Assembly: GCA_021464525.1 (NCBI GenBank) | Contig: JADRCO010000384.1 | Span: 1-35,023 of the forward strand | DNA: 35,023 bases | Direction of reading: 5' to 3' | Source of the DNA: Rhizophagus sp. LPA8_4_AMF | Lineage: Eukaryota; Glomeromycota; Glomeromycetes; Glomerales; Glomeraceae | Part shown: piece by piece, positions 22,672 through 34,210 of the stretch | Position numbering within the stretch: position 1 is the stretch's first letter | Layout of the letters: every line of letters begins with the position of its first letter | Notes under the pieces: model-generated | Told to the model about the DNA's origin: nothing | The model's database searches: none | What the model saw: the letters and a program-made list of their open reading frames with translations, nothing else | Translations under genes and position numbers: made by a program

Positions 22672-24838
22672 ATTTACTATTATTAATTACAACGGCCTTA
22701 ACAATTTTTATTGTTGAAGCATAATGAAAAGAAAATTGTGTAAGTTTTATTTATCGCAAGTAGGAGTCGTGAATATTATATATGCATATATAGATGGACG
22801 GGATATATAAAAGGGGACAAAATGAAAAAAAAAAAAAAAAATAAGGAGATGAAGTAAGTATGATATAAATCTATTTTTTTTTTTATTTCATCTTATGCAA
22901 TCAAATTTTTTTTTTCATTTTTACTATTTAGTAATATATGAAACAATTAAGGGTTTTAAGAGTACTTTAAACAGGTGTGTTTTTGTATTACGGTCAAGCA
23001 CAGGGAAGCAAGCACGCGCGCGCCCGTAATGATATAACTAATAGAAAGATTATTTTATTTTAACTCACCTAAATATTTGGTTAAAATATCCTTTTTGTTG
23101 AACCTTAGAAGTAGTAGGATATTGCCGTAGATGGAAAGAGTAGCGCTGCGAATAGCTTAAGAGAAGTCGAGAAAATTTTTCAATTTCAAGACTTTACTCC
23201 AGGAAGAAAATAATACGAAAAAAGAGATTTTTTTTTTGATTTTTTTTTTTCTTTTTAGTATGATTTTTTTTCTTAATTTTAAAATTTATATAATTTTTTG
23301 GCTTGTAAATATTTAAGATTTTTAAAGTTAGAAAATGCGTGAATATCTTATAAATGTAAGATTTCCTTATTATAATTGAATATTATAGTCATAAAAAAAG
23401 AGAAGTTTTCTATATTTTAGCGTAGTTTAAAAGATTTGGTGGTTTTTTTTAATGAAGTAGAAATCGTTTCGGATAATTTTACAAATATCGTAAATAAATT
23501 CTTTCAGTCGCGAGACAAGAAAAGAATAATTTGCTAAAATTGGGGAAGTTGGCATTTATATATTTTTTTCATTCTTAAACACTTTGTTAATCATATTTGA
23601 TAATAAAAATAAATTTCCCAAGATTAACCAACTGTTTAATCTCAGATTTGCTTATGAAAATATAATTGTTTAAATTTGATTTGTTCTATCTAAACAATGT
23701 GATTTTATTTAACATCTATAAATATAACTTTTTAAAATACTTTTTTATACAATTTTAAAATGAAAATTTGCACGCGGGAATCAAATTATAATAAATAGTA
23801 TAAATAGTATAAATAATAATAATATAATTATAATAATTTATTAAACAATAAAATTTGCCTCAATTTTTCTACGATCTTTCGATCAATCCAATGATTTAAC
23901 TTAGAATATCTAATCAACTTTACAAGTGCACGGTCTGTTTATAAATAGAAAAGTCTAATGATGTTGTGTCAGCTTATTTAGTACAAATCAATGATTAATT
24001 AGAAGTACTGTATATAAGCAGAACACCCATTTATAAATTATTTCAAATCATGCGGAATTTCATTTACCGAAATTACTACATATGAATTTCCGAATTTTTT
24101 TTTTTTTTTTTTTTTTAAAAAAAATAAATAAATATGATGATAATTAGATTACAAATACTTTTTAAATATCGCAGTTCTTTTTTTCTTTTATTACATCACT
24201 TCGATAAAAAAAGAAAAAATTCTTGGCTTTTTAAAAGGATTTTTTTGAATTTTTAATTTTCCTAGCTTAGCTAAATTAATATGTGGCGTTTATGAGAATA
24301 TTAATGGATTTTACCGACATAAAATCTTACTTTAATAGTAAAATGAGGCTGGTTGGACTGACACAAAGAATTTTTTGTTTCCCAATTTCTTTCCGCTTAT
24401 CAAATTGGTGTGTGATAACTAACTTGTACATTGCATCTTTATTTTTTTACGTATAAATTGAAAAAATTTTAATCCAATAATTTACGGCTATTTTGCTGCG
24501 TCTTATAAATTAGATATGTTTAATGTTTTTATTTCATTTATTTCATATGACTGGCTTGCATTATGTGCTAATGCGGGTAAAAAAAAAAAAGAAAAATATA
24601 TTAAATAATTGTTTTTTTGATTAACAAGAGCACCTATAAAATTATATGGTTAAACTTGCTTCTATATGATTGCAATTTACAGATTTACAGAAAAAAGAAG
24701 AAAAAAAAAATACTGAATTTTTTTCCTAATATGTTGTATATTAACAAAGAACTGCAATAGTTTTTTGAAAATAAAAAGTTCACGCAAAAAGCAAAAAATA
24801 AAAATAAAAGCAACCTTGTCATATCCTATTAAAGGAAA
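22672..24838. other. 2.2-kb intergenic region
   Basis: No supported gene. A strong donor-like AG|GTGAGT on the minus strand near 23068 could belong to a 5' leader exon of the ankyrin gene. A CG-rich alternating tract lies at 23012-23023, inside an ATTACGG/CCGTAAT stem (22987-23030). A long T run followed by an A run is near 24095-24124. The rest is plain AT-rich sequence. Confidence 0.35.
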
Positions 24839-26319
24839 CTAATGCTTTCGATGAGGCCAGTGAAAAAAATTGTGTTTTTTATGATGATGATCTCCCTCTT
24901 TTTAGTGAAAAAGAATGTAAATTAGTATAAAAAATTTCGAAAAATTCATTTTTTTTTAATAAAATATAATTTATATTTACCCCTTGGATGAGTTGAATCT
25001 TGATATTCTTGTTGCTGGTAATATTGTTGCTGAAGTGGTGGTTGCTGATATTGTTGTTGATTCACTGATCGTTGCTGTTGATATTGTTGATATTGTTGAT
25101 ATTGTTGAGATTGTTGAGATTGTTGAGATTGTTGAGATTGTTGAGGTTGTTGAGGTTGTTGAGGATATTGATATTGTTGATATTGAGGTTGTTGACGTTG
25201 TTCATAATATGAATTTCCATCTTGAATAGGTATATTAGTAGTCCTTCGACCATCATCAATTGCTCGTTGTCCTTGTAGTTGATTATTCACATGAACTTGT
25301 CGTTTTCCACCAGAAGTTTCCGTGATAACTGTTTCATTACCCTATGAAAATAACATAAAAATAATTTAGATATAAAAATAAACTTATATACTAGGAAGGA
25401 GGATGGAATTGCTACTATTACTACTGCTTACCTGTGCATCCACTGTTTTAGTGATTGTTGTTGCAACACCATTAATAATTTTTGTACTTATTGAACGACT
25501 CACGAGTCCACTTTGACCTCCAGACGACGATGACGACGAGAATGAATAAGATGATGATGACGGTCCAAAATTACCAAATGGGCTGGGATAAAAACCACTA
25601 TCATCATCAAATAGAGATCTTGTACCGAATCCAGACATGTGTCCAAACCCACCACCACCACCACCAAAGAATTGGTTTCCTTTGATTAAATGACAAATAA
25701 AAAGTTGAGAAATTTATATAAAAAGGAAAAATTATTTCAATTAAAAATACATACCAAACATTTCAGCAAATGGATCTCTTCCATTAAAGAAACTATTAAA
25801 TATTTCTCTAGGATCATGGAACTAAAAAAATAATATTAATAAAAAGTAATACCACAATTGATTAGATTTTATAAATATATAATACAGCATACCTGAAAAC
25901 CGAAATTTGGTTTATAATCATAATCTTGACTAGAACCATTATTTTTAAGCCCTTCTTCGCCATATAAATCGTAAACTCGTTTTTTTTCAGCTATTGATTA
26001 TATAATAAATATTAATAAAAAAAATTATAAAAATAAAAAATAAAACTAAGTATAATAAAAATAATAAAATACGTACAATCACTCAACACCTCATATGCTT
26101 CAGCGATCAGTTTAAATTTTGCTTCCGCTTCTTCTTTTCTCTGAGCATTCTTATCAGGGTGCCATAATAAAGCTACTTAAAATTAGAGTTAATCGAATTT
26201 ATAAAAATATGATTAATAATTCGTAAAAACGTACCTTGTTTTCTATAAGCCTTACGAATGTCGTCTTCCGTGGCATTAACATCAATGCCTAAAATTTCGT
26301 AATACGTTCCTTCACTCAT
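24839..26319 (-). CDS. J-domain co-chaperone, DNAJB6-like, with Q-rich C-terminal region
   Basis: Seven exons (26319-26235, 26172-26077, 25990-25893, 25821-25755, 25679-25432, 25341-24981, 24897-24839) give 337 aa. Residues 5-70 are a J domain with the HPD motif (33-35), which stimulates Hsp70 ATPase. It is followed by a Gly/Phe region ([20 protein letters not shown] then six Gly), a Ser-rich tract and a segment, [16 protein letters not shown], like the DNAJB6/B2 C-terminal strand. Residues ~245-320 are Gln-rich with Q-Q-S, Q-Q-P and Q-Q-Y units, and the protein ends in a His/Lys-rich tail ([16 protein letters not shown]). The class handles aggregation-prone proteins. Intron 2's partner acceptor is a NAGNAG pair. 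Reading through the last intron gives an alternative shorter end. Confidence 0.9.
24980..25230. repeat. Trinucleotide-type CAA/CAG-rich coding repeat
   Basis: On the minus strand, CAA-rich 9-bp units repeat (QQS, QQP, QQY). At 25105-25145 four near-identical 9-bp units lie in tandem. The array encodes the glutamine-rich part of the J-protein and is likely length-variable. Confidence 0.7.
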
Positions 26320-27668
26320 GATCTGTACAATTTTTAAAAAAGGTTCTTTTAAAGAATATAGATTAAAAACATTCAGCTTTTTTGGATATTTATTTTTTAA
26401 AAAAAAATAACATGAAAGAAAGCCAAAGAAGTTTCTAGAGATTTCTAGTATGATATATCACATGAAAGTTATGAATTTTTTACGTGACTGAGACCCTGAT
26501 AAACCTGGGTGCTGAAAAATGAAATATTAAATATGGGATAAAGGGGATGATAGAAAATTGGCAATGACACCATACAAAAAAAAAAAAAGATAAAAATCGG
26601 GAATTGATTGTTTCCTTATCCTTGTTTATCTTTTCTAGTTATATACTGGAATATACTTGATGTGGGTAATTATATTCAGCTTTTGTAAATTTCGATAATT
26701 TTGAATATATAGTATTTAGATAGATTTAGATACTATTACAAGATACTATATTATTAGATATAAAGAAACAATGAGAGCAAACTTAGTTGAAAATGAAATA
26801 AATAGAATGGATTGAATGGATTGAATGGACAAAAATTTATAAAATTCATACATTATTAAATCCCATTGTTTAAAAAACGAAAGTTACTTTGAACGATAGA
26901 CAAACACATGATTCTGACATAAATTAAACTAAACTAAACTAAAATAACATTGATACTGCCATGTCAATAAATATTTATTGCGTATGTTACTAACTTATGT
27001 TGTAACTTTGATTTTCCTGTTTATGTTTATCTAAAAAAAAATTATCTAGTTTTAAGTTCTTTCAGCTCTATTTGAAACGTTCATGTGACTACTACATTAA
27101 TTACATTCACATTTAACACATTAACACATTAAGCTGTTATTATCGTAGGGTTTCATCTTAGTTTCTTTTTTTACTAAATTCTGAAACAAAAGCATTGGAC
27201 TAGCAAAATTTATGGTGACCTGACTCTCGCATTTATTGCAGCATAATGCCTATTAAAAGTCTCATGATGTTCAATTTATTTGTTGCGGACTCTAAAACCA
27301 ATTATGTTTAATAATATAGGTCAGCTGTTCGTTAGTTTACCATATCAGGCAATAATAGCGCGTCCCGTAAAAAAAAAAATTTTTTTTTAAAAACTCGTTG
27401 TTTATTGTATATAAACAATATTAAGATATAAATATTCTTTTTTTTAACAAAAAAAAAAAAAAAAAAAAAAAAAAAATAGATTTTTTTTATCATCATCTAA
27501 ATTGTTTTTCTACTATATATTATTTATAAAAATTATTTATAATTGTAGAGTATCTACATAATTTGATTAATTATATATATATAATAATTTTTTTTTTTTA
27601 AGTCCAAATTAATTTAATATCTATTCAAATTTCAGTCAAAAAAAAAATCACTATCGTTAAATTCAAAA
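26320..27668. promoter_or_regulatory. Divergent region between J-protein and PAS kinase genes
   Basis: No gene seen in ~1.35 kb. It holds a heat-shock element (26428-26445), a 9-bp tandem GAATGGATT near 26806-26830, short ACTAA repeats near 26925-26945, and a ~28-nt A run at 27449-27476. Confidence 0.4.
26428..26445. promoter_or_regulatory. Heat-shock element
   Basis: GAA-gt-TTC-ta-GAG-at-TTC gives four alternating 5-bp units of the nGAAn type, with one mismatch in the third. It lies ~110 nt upstream of the J-protein start codon. It fits binding by a trimeric heat-shock factor, which is expected for a chaperone gene. Confidence 0.65.
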
Positions 27669-30600
27669 ATGACTCAAATCACAGGTAGTTCCTTCGCCAT
27701 CTCAAAAGTAATGATTTCATCTTGACTTTACACCACAGACTTTTAAACAAAAAATTTTTGTTTCTATAGAGTTACCTTATCAAACAGAAAAACGCCTTCA
27801 TTTTCATGAGATGGACGATTCTCAGTGAGTAATAATAACTTATTTATATATTATTTTCATTTTTTGTATGATTAAAAAAAAAATGAGGGTATTTTAAAAC
27901 CATTTTATATTATCTATTGAGCATGTTCCTAATAGAAATATTCATTTTTTATGAAATAGAGATACAACCCAAGACCTAATGAAAAATGATGCGAGTATTA
28001 TTCCAAATGGTTTGCAAAGAATTCGAGAAGACAGATCAAATTTAAACGATACAAATGTGGCCATTCAACATATCAATCTTCGTCGATTTTCGACGGATTC
28101 ATTGCACAGTTATAGTTTCGTCACAAATAAAGGTCCAATGTATGAAAATAGACAAAATATTCTTCGAAAATCTATCGATTTCATGAAAAATAAAATAAAA
28201 GGATGGAAAATACCTGCTGTACTTTCATTAGTTGATCCTCCTCCTTCTCAATCAACTGATATTGTACTTCCTTCCGATTTAACTGATGATAATGAATCGG
28301 GTCAACATCGAACATTGGACCACATTACAACATTATACAATACAAGTTTACACTCTCCTACTAGATTCACTCCTCAAAACAAAGCAATCATAACGACCGA
28401 TAATCAAAGTAATATTTTATGTGCGAATGATATTGCTTGTTTGATTTTTGGATATCCGAGAGATGAATTATTTAGTATTAAAGCGTTAGATTTGGTCGCC
28501 AGTCCTTTTCGTGAAAAACAGGAAAAAATTCTTGCCTCTAGACCTCAAAATGATGATGATAATTGTGAAGTTGTGTTGGCTTGTGGTAAAGTGGTATGTA
28601 ATTTTAATTTATTAATTTATTTCATTTATTGATGCTTTTTATTTATTTATTTATTTATTTTTTTGAATTCAATCTTTTTATTTATCCAGATACCGATAAA
28701 AAGAAAAAATGAAGAAACATCAGCTGCTTCATTATGGTTAAAAGTTAAAAAGGATGAATTTGGAAATACTATTCTCATATGGATTTTCGAAGAAATCACT
28801 GAAACAATGATGACCACAGAAATTGATAACAAGGTAATTAGTTAACTATTTAACTACTATTTGCAATTGAAATTATTTTATTTTATTAATTAATTTTACT
28901 TAATATAATTAGGGTATAATAAGAAAAGTTTCAGGAGATGTTAAGGCTTTGTACGGTTATTCACCTGAAGAACTTATTGGAATGTGTATCACGGCACTAA
29001 TTCCATCACTTGAGACAATTACTGCATTTAACAATGACAACGGAGACGATGATATGGAAATTGATAAAAGAGTTGAATCAAATTCATCATCAAAATTAGA
29101 CATCGACAAGATAGATAAAATGAAATTTTATGGTAGTAAATCAAAGAATGGTGGTAATTTTCCAATAATTGGTAAAATATCCTTACAAACGATTCAAGAA
29201 GATTCACGTGACGATCAGACCTATTACCGATTAAAAATAATATCCATTCCTACCATTGCTGGTGTTATAACTACATTCAAGACCGGAATTATTCAATCTT
29301 GTAATACCGAATTTGTTAAATACTTATTTGGTGTTGGTGCTCATGAATTGATAGGGAAACGTCATATCGAATCTCTTCTACCACAATTTCCTAAACTTAT
29401 TGAATATTTGGCTTCAGAAAGAGCTCTTGTAGAAGGAATTGTAATTAGTGAAAATGCTTTCCGTAGAGCTGCAGCATACATTTCAAATCTTTTCATTTAC
29501 ACTCATGGTCATAGTAAAGATTTTTCAAATGTTAGTATATCAGGGCAAGGTCCTTCCGGTATAATTGCCGTACATCGTGATGGTACAGAATTTGATGTAG
29601 ATATTCAAATGAGAGTTGTAGAATCCCCAGATGAACCATTGCATGCATTATGGATTACTTATGACCGTAATGTAAATTTCGGAAAGGAGCAATCATTTGA
29701 TGTTTATGGTGGTATAACTCCAATTTATGAGAGACAAGAAGAAATTCTTGGTCAATCTAAGCAAGAAGATAAAAAAGAGGAAGAAGAAGAAGAAAAGTTT
29801 ACTCGATCAAAATTTATTGCAGCCGGTGGAAAACCCCCATCTCCTGATAATAGACGAATATCAACACCACCTTCAATTTCAATTGCACCTGAACCTTTCG
29901 ACCCTTCGTCATATTCAGCATTAACTTTTGCGAAGACTATTAATGACTTTGTAATATTGGAAAATATGGGTTCAGGAGCTTATGGTCAAGTAAATTTAGC
30001 ATATAACAAAAATGATCCTGAAAAGGTATCTTTATAATATGTTATTGATGTATGTGACGGTTATCATAATTAAGTACCATTTTTTAAAACGTTTTTTCTT
30101 TTTTTTTAGAAAAAGGTTGTAATTAAATTTGTTGACAAATCAAGAATTTTAATGGATTGTTGGACTCGTGATAAGACACTCGGCACTATCCCATTAGAAA
30201 TTCACATTCTTCACACTTTAAGACGTATACCACATCCAAATATTGTTCAAATGGGTAAACATTAATAGAAATATATTCGATAATATTTATAATATTTGAA
30301 TCATCTATTAACTTAATTTCTTATTATTATATAGTTGATTACTTTGAAGATGATGATTGTTATTACATTGAAATGGGATTGCATGGTGGAGGTATGGATC
30401 TTTTCGATTATATTGAATTGAATACTACCATGCCTGAAGCAGAAATCAAGTCAATTTTTCGTCAAGTTGCACGAGCAATTCAACATTTGCATCATAATAA
30501 GATTGTACATCGTGACATTAAAGATGAAAACGTAATACTTGATGAAGATGGAAATGTTCAATTAATTGACTTTGGATCTAGCGCATATATTAAAAATAAT

Positions 30601-30972
30601 AGAAAATTTGATACTTTCTGTGGGACTATAGACTATGCAGCACCTGAGGTTAGTAATAAAATAGCAAAAATATAATTTCCGAATAAATATTATACATTAT
30701 TTATTAATTAATTAATATATTAGGTTTTAACGGGTAAAAAGTATGAGGGTCCACCTCAAGATATTTGGGCATTGGGAATTTTATTATACACCCTTATTTA
30801 CAAAGAAAATCCTTTCTACAATATCGATGAGATAATTGCAAGAGATTTGAGAATCCCATATATATTATCTGAAGGATCGATTGACCTAGTTAAGCGTATG
30901 CTTGACCGTGATGTAGAAAAACGTCCGACCATAGACGATGTTTTGAATCATCCTTGGTTGAGAGAGGATTAA
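27669..30972 (+). CDS. PAS domain serine/threonine kinase (PASK/PSK family)
   Basis: Eight exons (27669-27684, 27770-27824, 27960-28593, 28690-28833, 28913-30025, 30110-30254, 30335-30648, 30724-30972) give 889 aa. The N-terminus is disordered. PAS-like segments start near residue 160 (AIITTDNQSNILCANDIACL), near 284 (IIRKVSGDVKALYGYSPEEL) and near 395 (TTFKTGIIQSCNTEFVKYLF). The C-terminal kinase domain (~625-889) is complete: GSGAYGQV loop, VVIKF lysine (~660), LEIHIL glutamate, HRDIKDEN (~761), DFGSSAY (~781) and APE. The HPWL end is typical of the CAMK group. PAS kinases couple nutrient state to glycogen and sugar metabolism; in yeast, Psk1/2 act on Ugp1 and Gsy2. All catalytic residues are intact, so the enzyme should be active. 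Confidence 0.95.
28633..28664. repeat. (TTTA)n microsatellite in PAS kinase intron 3
   Basis: Several tandem TTTA units precede the polypyrimidine tract of the intron. It is likely length-variable and does not affect the coding frame. Confidence 0.6.
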
Positions 30973-31663
30973 AAACAATATAAGGATCAACCTAAAAACA
31001 TTTGCTCATTATAATGTTTATTTTTGTTACACGTAATTTTTTCTTGGAAGTTTATTATAACGGATACAAAAGATTATAAAACATTTACACGATTTTTTTT
31101 GTTTTTTTTTAAATTGGCTTTTGATTTACGCGTAAATGTTAGTAAACATTAGAACTTATTTTACTTATTTTAGACAACATCAAATATTCAAATATTCACG
31201 ATAATTCCTTATATATATATATATATATATATTCATTATTCACTCTCATACATATATATAACTTACTCTCTCTAATATATACACACATGCTATTTTTGTA
31301 CATAAAAATCCCGATTTTATTTTTTTTGAATATTGCATATCGTAGATAATCATTTTTTTTTCATTTTTTTTTTCTTGACTAATAAACATGGCTGACTTTA
31401 AAGTAAACCATTTCTTTATGAAATAAGTTAGTTCGAAAAAGACTTATCTAACATTAAAACTACATTAAATAGGATAAGCGTAGAATGAAAAGTACCTTTA
31501 GTGTATGTTACACGTGTCGATCATTTCATAATAAAAATTACCAAAATAAGAGACAAAAAAAATCATCCGGAATAAATACGTTCTTCTTAAAAGTACTATG
31601 ATAAAAATAATTCTTTTTCCTTCTTTCTTAAAAATAAACTTTTTTCCTCTTTTTTTTTCTTCG
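30973..31663. other. Intergenic region between PAS kinase and HMG gene
   Basis: No gene. An (AT)n microsatellite occupies about 31208-31232. A pyrimidine-rich tract lies just before the HMG start. Confidence 0.4.
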
Positions 31664-33286
31664 ATGTATATTCACGTTTTTAATTTACATAATTCCAATA
31701 ATTATAATTATAATTCTATTAATAACAATGTCATTTTAGAACCAGACCCTAATATACCTATGTGTTTTGATGAAAACTTCAAGACCGATGATGATATTAT
31801 TTACGGTTCAAAATATAAATTTAATCATACTATTGAAATTCTTATAAATAATTCGGATAACACACGACTTGCAAAAAATAATAAAAAAAAGGGCACGAAA
31901 AAAATTCCACGTCGTCAAAATGCGTGGATTCTTTATCGTAGAGATAAAGGTTTGAACTCGGAATTTGTTGGAATGAAATCCGCATTAATTTCAAAAGAAA
32001 TTTCAAAAATGTGGAATAGAGAAGAAAAAGAAACAATAGAATTATTTGAAGCTTTAGCAAGAAAGGCTACTGAAATACATAAGAAAAAATATGGTGAAAA
32101 TTATAAATATAAGCCAAGATTTTTAAAGAAATCATCAAAAAATATACAAAGAAAAGAAGAAAGAATCAAAAATATGCAAATGAAGTACAAAAATAAGAAA
32201 GTAAAATCCTCACAAAGAAAGAATGAAAAAGAAAAAATTATGGAAGAACGAGCAAGAAATCATCAGAATAAAGAATCATTATCAGAATTTACAATAATTG
32301 TAGAACAGTTTCCTCCTACTCCTTTAACATCCTCACCTACAACTCCTACGAATATGGAATTTGAACTAGGATTGGAAATTAATGCAGGACAGCTTCCTCC
32401 AACTCCCGCAGCATCTTCGCCTGCAATTTCTGTACCCGCAACTCCCTCCTCATTTTCGGAATTTGAGCAATTACCGGAATTATTAATTAATGCCGAGCAA
32501 CACTTTTTTCCAACTCTTGTAATACCTCATCCTTTATCCGAAGAATTATCTCCGAATTTGGCAATGAGTGCAGATCAGATTTTACCCTCAACTCCTTCAT
32601 CTTTGGAATTCGAACAATCATCCCCAGAGCTGGAAATTGATACAGAACAACTTCTTCCAACTCCTACTGCATCTTCACCTGCAACTCCCTCACCTTTGGA
32701 ATTTGAGCAATTATCGGAATTATTAATAAATGCAGAGCAAAACTTTTTTCCAACTCTCGAAATATCTTCCCCTTCGTTATTTGAAGAATTATTACCAGAT
32801 TTAACAACAATGAACGCAGATCAGTTTCTCCTAACTCCAACATTTTTACCTGCAACCTCCGAGTTTGAAGAAAAATTACAAGAAATAACAATGAATACAG
32901 ACCCAACTTTTGAAATTCCCTCACCTATAAATCCTTTATCTTTTGAATATGAAGAATTATTGGAATTATCAGAGTTCTCTCCATCTTCTGTAGCATCTTT
33001 ACTTACAACTTCTGAAATCGAAGAATCATTATCAAAATTAGCAATGAATATGGAACAGCAAGATTCTTTATCTTCCGCAGTACTAAACTCAACTCCGTTT
33101 CTTGTATTTAAAAAATTGGTATCAGAATTTATGAGTACAGAACAAACAGCACAAAGTTTTTATTCCGTAGCAATTTCCTCATCCTTAAGGTTGGAAGAAT
33201 CTGATTTAAGTAATATAACTGAATCAGAAAAACGTGATAAAAATGAAGCAAGAAATTCACCAAAACTCGCTACTCACCTTATATAA
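31664..33286 (+). CDS. MATA-type HMG-box DNA-binding protein
   Basis: A single intronless exon gives 540 aa from ATG 31664; an in-frame ATG at 31598 would add a hydrophobic, leader-like 22 aa. Residues ~83-152 are an HMG box of the fungal mating-type (MATA_HMG) class: RRQNAWILYRRDKG, ISKEISKMWNREEKE, HKKKYGENYKYKPR. A basic, Lys/Arg-rich stretch follows to ~205. The C-terminal ~330 aa is acidic, Pro/Ser/Thr-rich and repetitive (TPTASSPATP, EFEQL-ELLINAEQ, FFPTL) and could act as an activation region. It contains an 86-codon tandem duplication (32387-32902). Rhizophagus genomes carry dozens of such HMG genes, most with no proven mating role. There is no neighbouring homeodomain gene here. The stop codon lies inside a foldback element. 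Confidence 0.88.
   Translation: MYIHVFNLHNSNNYNYNSINNNVILEPDPNIPMCFDENFKTDDDIIYGSKYKFNHTIEILINNSDNTRLAKNNKKKGTKKIPRRQNAWILYRRDKGLNSEFVGMKSALISKEISKMWNREEKETIELFEALARKATEIHKKKYGENYKYKPRFLKKSSKNIQRKEERIKNMQMKYKNKKVKSSQRKNEKEKIMEERARNHQNKESLSEFTIIVEQFPPTPLTSSPTTPTNMEFELGLEINAGQLPPTPAASSPAISVPATPSSFSEFEQLPELLINAEQHFFPTLVIPHPLSEELSPNLAMSADQILPSTPSSLEFEQSSPELEIDTEQLLPTPTASSPATPSPLEFEQLSELLINAEQNFFPTLEISSPSLFEELLPDLTTMNADQFLLTPTFLPATSEFEEKLQEITMNTDPTFEIPSPINPLSFEYEELLELSEFSPSSVASLLTTSEIEESLSKLAMNMEQQDSLSSAVLNSTPFLVFKKLVSEFMSTEQTAQSFYSVAISSSLRLEESDLSNITESEKRDKNEARNSPKLATHLI
32387..32902 (+). repeat. 86-codon tandem duplication inside the HMG gene
   Basis: The unit starting at 32387 (QLPPTPAASSPA) repeats at 32645 (QLLPTPTASSPA), exactly 258 nt later. 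Both copies contain EFEQL-ELLINAEQ-FFPTL and an NADQ/SADQ motif. The copies have diverged but the frame is preserved. Confidence 0.75.
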
Positions 33287-33429
33287 AGTTAAAATAGAAA
33301 ATCTCCCAAAAATATACCAAAAATATACAAAATTTTTTCTATTTTACATATATTTATGTGAAATAGAAAATTTTGCGTATGTTCTTAGTAGATTTTTGAG
33401 ATATTTTTATTTTAACTTTATATAAGGTG
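33275..33429. repeat. ~155-nt near-palindromic foldback at the end of the HMG gene
   Basis: The first 22 bases (33275-33296) are the exact reverse complement of 33408-33429 (CACCTTATATAAAG...). Matching continues with scattered mismatches almost to the centre (~33350), giving arms of ~75 nt. The HMG stop codon (33284-33286) lies in the left arm. It is a MITE-like insertion or a hairpin transcript. Confidence 0.75.
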
Positions 33430-33822
33430 TTGCTTTTATATTTATCTATTCTTATTTTATTTTATCTTTTTTAAAAAAAAATAAATAAAATAGATTTATA
33501 TTTTATGTTACATGTCAGAAAAATAACTTTGTTATTTATAGTTTTATTTATATTTTATATATTTTATAAATTTATCGAATTATCTTTTATATCAAATAAA
33601 CATATTTTTTATGAAATTATTATAAAATTATATAAAAAGAAATTATTTTTTTTTTTTACAACATATATAATAGTTAATTAAAATTACATGTCAAGTATAA
33701 AATAGTAAAAGTAAGTACATTAAACTAAATCTGATGTAATTGACTATTATACTATTTGTCATTAAAAGTACCTATATATGTTGTTATCTATTTAATTTTT
33801 TAATATTAAATTCCTATGGTGT

Positions 33823-34150
33823 ATAACATCTATACTCATCAAATAAAACTAATAATTTTTAAAAGTTAACTATTCATTAAAATTTTATGAGAATTGAAAA
33901 TTTAAACCAATAAAATTATACTTTAAGTCCTTCTCTTTCAAATTATTGGATTACTTTTTTTATAATTATTATAATTTAAAAGTTATTAAATTTTTAAAGG
34001 TGATATATTTTAAAAATTTTGGAATTACTAAAATTGTGTAACCTTTATCTTACAAAATTAGGTTAGATTAGAACTATATTCAGTAATAATTAATCTTTAT
34101 TTGGTAATGATCATTAAAATTTTTGGACTTTTGATGAGTATAGATGTTAT
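33823..34150. repeat. ~330-bp element with perfect 21-bp inverted repeats
   Basis: 33823-33843 (ATAACATCTATACTCATC...) is the exact reverse complement of 34130-34150. Partial similarity continues outward (ATGGT near both ends). The interior is non-coding. It is consistent with a MITE. Confidence 0.65.
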
Positions 34151-34210
34151 GCACTATATACCATTTTTTTTAATCAAAGTATATTTATAAATTTATTAGA
34201 GTTAAAAATT

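Noticed and set aside
24984..25229. Ile/Val/Asp-repeat plus-strand frame
   Set aside because: Complement of the CAA-rich array of the J-protein.
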